DNA of 19,672 nt from Holosporales bacterium (GTDB lineage Bacteria; Pseudomonadota; Alphaproteobacteria; BNTO01), in assembly GCA_031265645.1 (NCBI GenBank), contig JAISCJ010000078.1, positions 1 to 19,672 on the forward strand. The letters are read 5' to 3'. Both the position numbers and the translations under genes were made by a program. Below, one piece after another: positions 16,739 to 19,672 of the stretch. Under the pieces are notes generated by a model, which saw nothing but the letters and a program-made list of their open reading frames with translations, was not told where the DNA came from and searched no databases. Within the stretch, counting starts at the first letter, position 1, and each line of letters opens with the position of its first letter.

Positions 16739-18190
16739 CTACCTCTTCCAAAAGGATGGAATCAAAAGCGTTAATAGCGTCATCAATTCCAGCCGCCCAA
16801 GGACCATACATGCAATCAGTACGACTTTAGCCCCTGGTAAAATATCCGCATTCACACTGTCAATTCCTGCTATTTGTCCGACTCCAACGCCAACATTTCC
16901 GATTGCAGCAATCGACGCGGATATCGCGCTTGTAAATTCATAACCAAACATTGTAAGTAATAAAGTTGCGCCTCCAACTGAAAAGACATACAACGCAATA
17001 AAAAGCAAGATCGAGATTGCAACAGATTCCGTAATCCTTTGGTTATTATATGTCGCGACAAAAACACCATGCGGACGCCTCATTTGCAAGACGTGCGTTC
17101 TCGCGCATGCAAATAATATTTGAAATCTAAAGATTTTAATGCCTCCTGAAGTTGAGCCTGTGCATCCTCCAATTACACTCATTATAGAAAACAGAACGAC
17201 AGGGAATGTTCCCCAAGTATCAAAGCGACTATTGAATAATCCAGTCGTTGTAATAAATGAAACAGAGTTAAATATGCCTTCGCGCAAACCATCAAAAAAA
17301 GTAAGATCGCTGTTGTACCATCTGAAAAAAACCGCGACCATAGAAAAAAACAGCAAAACCTTTAAATAACCATGTACTTGCCGATCTGTCGTCAAAACGC
17401 GGACGTTTCCTTTAATTGCTTTTACAAATAACGTCAAGGAGCTTCCTCCCAAGATCATGCTTAATATTAAAATCAATTCGCTCCAGACATTATTAAGCGA
17501 GCGAATGTCTGTTGGAGTCATAAGCCCGCAAGTAGAAATGGTCGACACAGCATAAATAATTGAGTCTTGGAGTGTCATCCCTGTTAATCCAAGCAACATT
17601 GAAGAAACAACGATTAGTCCCGAATATACGCCGACAATCCAGATCGAAATTTGTGAGACGCTTGGCATTAGCTTCTCGTCTTGGTCTGATGATTCTGCCC
17701 GAAAAAGCTGCATGCCCCCAATGCGCAAGATTGGAAAAATAATTATTCCCATAAGAATGATGCCTACGCCACCAACGTAACTTAGTATAAGTCGCCACGT
17801 AACAACCCAACGAGGCATGGCAGATATGTCACTTACTGCGGTGCAACCTGTTGTTGTCAATGCTGACGCTCCTTCATACCAAGAGTCAATAAAGCTCAGG
17901 TTCAATGGTTTGCAACAATAAAACGGCAATCCAGCAAAAACAGGCAACAGCAGCCATGCTAAGGACGTTAGCAAAAAAGCATCCGTCGTCCCAATTTTCA
18001 ATGGTTTTGATTGCTTATTTGCAAAAAACAAGGAAAGCCCAATAAAAATGCACCCACTGATTGGCAGTAGGAAATCGCTTACTGGAAGAGGTGCACGAAA
18101 GCAAAATTCAAGGAATAGCGGGAGGCACATTAGTCCCCCAATTGCTGTAAGCAATGCCCCATTAATAAACAATACAATTGGCCAATTCAT
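16739..18190 (-). CDS. trkH: TrkH-type potassium uptake protein
   Basis: TrkH is the membrane subunit of the Trk potassium uptake system and normally works with the cytoplasmic NAD(H)/ATP-binding TrkA. The 483-residue protein has the four pore repeats, each with a selectivity-filter-like loop: LTTTGCTAVS (111-120), ISTCGLMTP (218-226), ITTTGLFN (313-320) and IGNVGVGVG (430-438). The linker GSTSGGIKIFRFQ (345-357) is characteristic of TrkH/KtrB and lies near the gating loop. Length and the ten or so hydrophobic helices are normal. The ATG at 18190 has no strong ribosome site. No trkA lies in the window. Upstream is an inverted-repeat element and then the tmRNA gene on the same strand. Confidence 0.93.
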   Translation of the reverse strand: MNWPIVLFINGALLTAIGGLMCLPLFLEFCFRAPLPVSDFLLPISGCIFIGLSLFFANKQSKPLKIGTTDAFLLTSLAWLLLPVFAGLPFYCCKPLNLSFIDSWYEGASALTTTGCTAVSDISAMPRWVVTWRLILSYVGGVGIILMGIIIFPILRIGGMQLFRAESSDQDEKLMPSVSQISIWIVGVYSGLIVVSSMLLGLTGMTLQDSIIYAVSTISTCGLMTPTDIRSLNNVWSELILILSMILGGSSLTLFVKAIKGNVRVLTTDRQVHGYLKVLLFFSMVAVFFRWYNSDLTFFDGLREGIFNSVSFITTTGLFNSRFDTWGTFPVVLFSIMSVIGGCTGSTSGGIKIFRFQILFACARTHVLQMRRPHGVFVATYNNQRITESVAISILLFIALYVFSVGGATLLLTMFGYEFTSAISASIAAIGNVGVGVGQIAGIDSVNADILPGAKVVLIACMVLGRLELMTLLTLLIPSFWKR

Positions 18191-18326
18191 TCAATGAGCA
18201 AAACAACGATATACGTGAAATCATTCCACTCGTAAATAGGGTCAAATGCAAGATCTTACCTTTGACGAGCGAAGAATTTGCGTGGTCATTGTTCTTGTGG
18301 CGACAAACCTTTCAGGAAAAAAAACG

Positions 18327-18421
18327 TTATTAAGATTCCATTAATGTTCGCTCCTATATGGCTCTAATCTGTAAAGCAGATTAAAGATCAATGGAAATGT
18401 GCATTAATGTAATCTTAATAA
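18327..18421. repeat. 95-bp inverted-repeat element with an inner hairpin
   Basis: Twenty-base arms at 18327-18346 and 18402-18421 are inverted copies that differ at one position. Each arm ends inward in the palindrome CATTAATG (18339-18346, 18402-18409), and a third CATTAATG lies just outside at 18426-18433. The 55-base spacer contains its own perfect hairpin, TAATCTG-TAAAG-CAGATTA (18365-18383). It lies between the 5' end of trkH and the 3' end of the tmRNA gene. It could be a regulatory array, a MITE-like element or a processing structure; no target-site duplication is evident. Confidence 0.7.
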
Positions 18422-18446
18422 TAGACATTAATGACATGTTAATTAA

Positions 18447-18474
18447 GAGGGCGTTCTGTTGCCCGGTCGCCCTC
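18447..18474 (-). terminator. Hairpin at the 3' end of the tmRNA gene
   Basis: GAGGGCG and CGCCCTC form a perfect 7-bp stem around a 14-base loop. On the minus strand the stem is followed by TTAATTAA, a weak U-tract. It may be the ssrA terminator or part of the 3' region of the coding RNA. Confidence 0.45.
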
Positions 18475-18514
18475 AACCGCGGGTCTTTACCTGACTAACC
18501 TGCCGTTAGGCAAA

Positions 18515-18556
18515 CTAGGCAGCGACATTCATCTTTTGACGATTGCCGTTCGCTGC
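18515..18556 (-). other. tmRNA proteolysis-tag reading frame
   Basis: The codons give A-A-N-G-N-R-Q-K-M-N-V-A-A and a TAG stop. The resume codon is either GCA (18556-18554) or the next GCG. The hydrophobic/alanine end is what ClpXP-type proteases recognise. An NGN start replaces the NDN or NDE usually seen in tags. Confidence 0.85.
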
Positions 18557-18705
18557 TACGCGGCTACGCCCATTACGGCGGTTCCGATTCGCAACACCCG
18601 AGATGCTAATGTTTTTGGCATCTATACTTTTTTGCCCGATAACGACGGAGCAATAACGAACGAACACCGACCCTTTATTGTGCATGTCAAAGCTGTGTCG
18701 CCCCC

Positions 18706-18744
18706 GTAGCTGATCTAAAGCTTTCGCTTGCAAACCGTACGAAG
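18706..18744 (-). other. Intervening segment between tmRNA pieces
   Basis: These roughly 39 bases separate the acceptor 3' end from the 5' end of the coding RNA. In known permuted tmRNAs this segment is cut out during processing. It contains GCAAGCGAAAGCTT, which could fold into a small GCGAAAGC-type hairpin. Confidence 0.75.
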
Positions 18745-18782
18745 TGGAGGCGCCGGGTACTGCCCCCGGGTCCATATCACCT

Positions 18783-18791
18783 ATTCTAGCC
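18783..18791 (-). promoter_or_regulatory. Candidate ssrA promoter -10 (GGCTAGAAT)
   Basis: TAGAAT matches the -10 consensus at five of six positions and would place the start near 18776, just before the acceptor piece. The same nine bases precede smpB at 8723-8731. No convincing -35 is seen, and TTCGAC is two bases too far upstream. Confidence 0.4.
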
Positions 18792-19003
18792 AATCTTTAT
18801 CGTCATAGTCGAAAGATTCCTCCCCGACAATTCATAGTAACACAGTCTAATAAAACGGGAACAGCTAAATAAAACGGGGGGCAGTTTATACATATCATAT
18901 CTAAAACACACAGGATAAAACCTATTGCGTTGCAGGGTTTTGGCCATGAAATAAACCTGTGTTTCATAACATTCGCACGAGAACATTTTTTAATCGCGTT
19001 GAC

Positions 19004-19026
19004 ATCACAACATTATCCATTGTGAT
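19004..19026. promoter_or_regulatory. Operator-like inverted repeat overlapping a TTGACA box
   Basis: ATCACAA and TTGTGAT are perfect inverted half-sites with a 9-base spacer, a 16-base centre-to-centre distance. The first half-site shares a base with TTGACA (18999-19004). A dimeric repressor is a reasonable reading, but no regulator is known and the matching -10 is unclear. Confidence 0.35.
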
Positions 19027-19080
19027 TAACACACAAATTATGCAGGATGAGGGCATTACGTTGCAATTAAAGGAAATACC

Positions 19081-19332
19081 ATGTTCGTTTTGGAAAAAAA
19101 TAAGTGCGTGAAGGAAGTGACAAATGATACTTTCCTAGCTATTGACCAGAAAATGACCAGAATCACGCTTGCAAGATCTTGGCGGTGGCAAAAAACTTTT
19201 TGCACGCTTCTGTTTATGTCAACTTTTGCAAGCGTTAATTCAAAAGGTATGGAATATCTACTTCAGATTTCTCTTGATGGAACAGTATACACGCTAATAT
19301 ATAATAGCTATGATAATTATGCTATGCATTAG
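19081..19332 (+). CDS. Small hypothetical protein, possibly secreted
   Basis: The 83-residue frame starts at an ATG with AAAGGA seven bases upstream. The first 24 or so residues are polar, followed by RSWRWQKTFCTLLFMSTFASV, here split as RSWRWQKTF and CTLLFMSTFASV, which looks like a signal peptide from about residue 31. The end, YLLQISLDGTVYTLIYNS, resembles a beta-hairpin. I recognise no family. The protein could instead start at an internal Met (residue 25), where no ribosome site is seen. It may be a truncated remnant of a longer secreted protein. A putative operator lies 55 bases upstream. Confidence 0.4.
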   Translation: MFVLEKNKCVKEVTNDTFLAIDQKMTRITLARSWRWQKTFCTLLFMSTFASVNSKGMEYLLQISLDGTVYTLIYNSYDNYAMH

Positions 19333-19540
19333 TTGGTTATAATTGCCCCAAGTGCTTGTTTCTGAGAAATTGTGTGTCCGCCCAAGGCACGGACGTTCCT
19401 GTAAATACGGTGACACCACTAGAGGAATATGCTTTCTTCCAAAATAAATTTCAAAGTTTTACTTTTCATTTTTTCCCGTGTGAGAGAACTTTCACAAGGG
19501 TTGTTCGATTGTACCAGTCTAGAAATCCTTCATCTATACG
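19333..19540. other. Region left of the intron end (its 3' exon); no gene seen
   Basis: This is the sequence that would follow the intron 3' splice site on the minus strand. It has no recognisable protein. An imperfect hairpin, CCC-G-TGTGA against TCACA-A-GGG, lies near 19475-19500. It could be a weak terminator, but the following T-run is poor. Confidence 0.35.
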
Positions 19541-19672
19541 AGAGTAGAGAGGACCATTACTGAGCATCCCCCTCCACAGAACCGTACGTGCCCTATTAAG
19601 GCATACGGCTCCCAGTTATGTCATTCAGCTTCAGATTTGCTTAGGAGCGCTCGGCATTACCAAAGGGAACCA
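19541..19672 (-). mobile_element. 3' end of a group II intron (domains V and VI), body outside the window
   Basis: On the minus strand 19611-19579 is a 33-base domain V. GAGCCGTA carries the catalytic AGC triad and pairs with TACGGTTC, with the usual two-base bulge and a TGCC/GGCA upper stem. The upper loop (TTAATAG) is not the usual GNRA. Domain VI follows: GGAGGGGG pairs with TCCTCTCT, and ACTC comes next, with the A in the branch-point region. The splice boundary is near 19541, plus or minus five bases. The intron-encoded reverse transcriptase and domains I-IV would lie to the right, beyond the window. Confidence 0.82.
19579..19611 (-). ncRNA. Group II intron domain V
   Basis: GAGCCGTA and TACGGTTC form the lower stem. 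The bulge, the AGC triad and the position just before a domain VI stem match bacterial group II introns such as Ll.LtrB, whose domain V also begins GAGCCGTA and ends TACGGTTC. Confidence 0.85.

Larger units (their letters stand above)
18447..18780 (-). ncRNA. ssrA: Permuted two-piece tmRNA (alphaproteobacterial type)
   Basis: tmRNA rescues stalled ribosomes together with SmpB. Read on the minus strand, the acceptor half comes first. Its T arm is CCGGG-GGCAGTA-CCCGG, followed by CGCCTCC (18752-18746) and discriminator A (18745), with no CCA encoded. About 39 bases of intervening sequence follow, then the coding half starts with GGGGGCG at 18705. That pairs along its full length with CGCCTCC, rebuilding the acceptor stem. 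The tag frame ends at TAG 18517-18515 and encodes (A)ANGNRQKMNVAA, with the expected terminal VAA. A hairpin/pseudoknot region (CTAAC/GTTAG) follows. The noncanonical T loop and the permutation match alphaproteobacterial tmRNAs. The outer ends are approximate. A protein frame across this region is an artefact. Confidence 0.93.
18781..19080. other. Intergenic region with direct and inverted repeats
   Basis: No gene is supported. CTAATAAAACGGG (18847-18859) recurs as CTAAATAAAACGGG (18865-18878), an 18-bp spacing. TTGACA at 18999-19004 runs into ATCACAA (19004-19010), which forms a perfect 7-bp inverted repeat with TTGTGAT (19020-19026) across nine bases. That is operator-like and lies upstream of the small ORF at 19081. 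Confidence 0.45.

Noticed and set aside
18214..18227. Second parS at TGATTTCACGTATA (minus strand)
   Set aside because: Only one half keeps the parS core; the other half does not match.
18515..18793. 92-residue open frame on the minus strand
   Set aside because: It is the permuted tmRNA read through. Only its last 12-13 codons are translated, as the proteolysis tag.

Overview
The window most likely comes from an AT-rich alphaproteobacterium with a reduced, host-associated style of genome (Holosporales/Rickettsiales-like; this is inference). The best evidence is a circularly permuted two-piece tmRNA gene, an arrangement known from alphaproteobacteria and a few other lineages. A chromosomal ParA/ParB pair, a short RNase D without an HRDC domain, RNase J, and a dicarboxylate carrier of the type found in plastids and chlamydiae agree with this. 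No rRNA, CRISPR array or intact transposase gene is visible.

Bases 1-1,100 hold tRNA-Gln(UUG), then about 670 bases with no convincing gene, then a truncated DUF2628-type gene that ends in a 32-bp repeat. Bases 1,100-10,260 are a dense housekeeping block: dnaA on the minus strand; a plus-strand run serC-parA-parB-HIT-rnd with gaps of 2 to about 45 nt; a minus-strand DASS-family carrier and smpB; and a plus-strand LysM/M23 murein hydrolase. A parS-like palindrome lies across the parB stop codon. Bases 10,300-12,131 carry RNase J and, just upstream of it, tRNA-Arg(CCU), both on the minus strand.

From about 12,270 the window becomes accessory and sparse. It holds a secreted BspA-type leucine-rich-repeat protein, a decayed inverted copy of it that has lost about five repeats and is frameshifted, and an Rpn-family PD-(D/E)XK protein. 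A one-pass membrane protein of unknown function and a TrkH potassium transporter follow. Upstream of trkH is a 95-bp inverted-repeat element, then the permuted ssrA. The right edge contains a small possibly secreted ORF and the 3' end (domains V and VI) of a group II intron whose body lies outside the window.

Functionally, ssrA and smpB supply both halves of trans-translation, 10 kb apart, and share an upstream 9-mer at a plausible -10. DnaA, ParA, ParB and the parS candidate place the window in or near the origin region, although no DnaA-box cluster was found. RNase J and RNase D supply RNA turnover. The repeats, the collapsed paralogue, the Rpn gene and the intron end mark the right half as recombination-prone.
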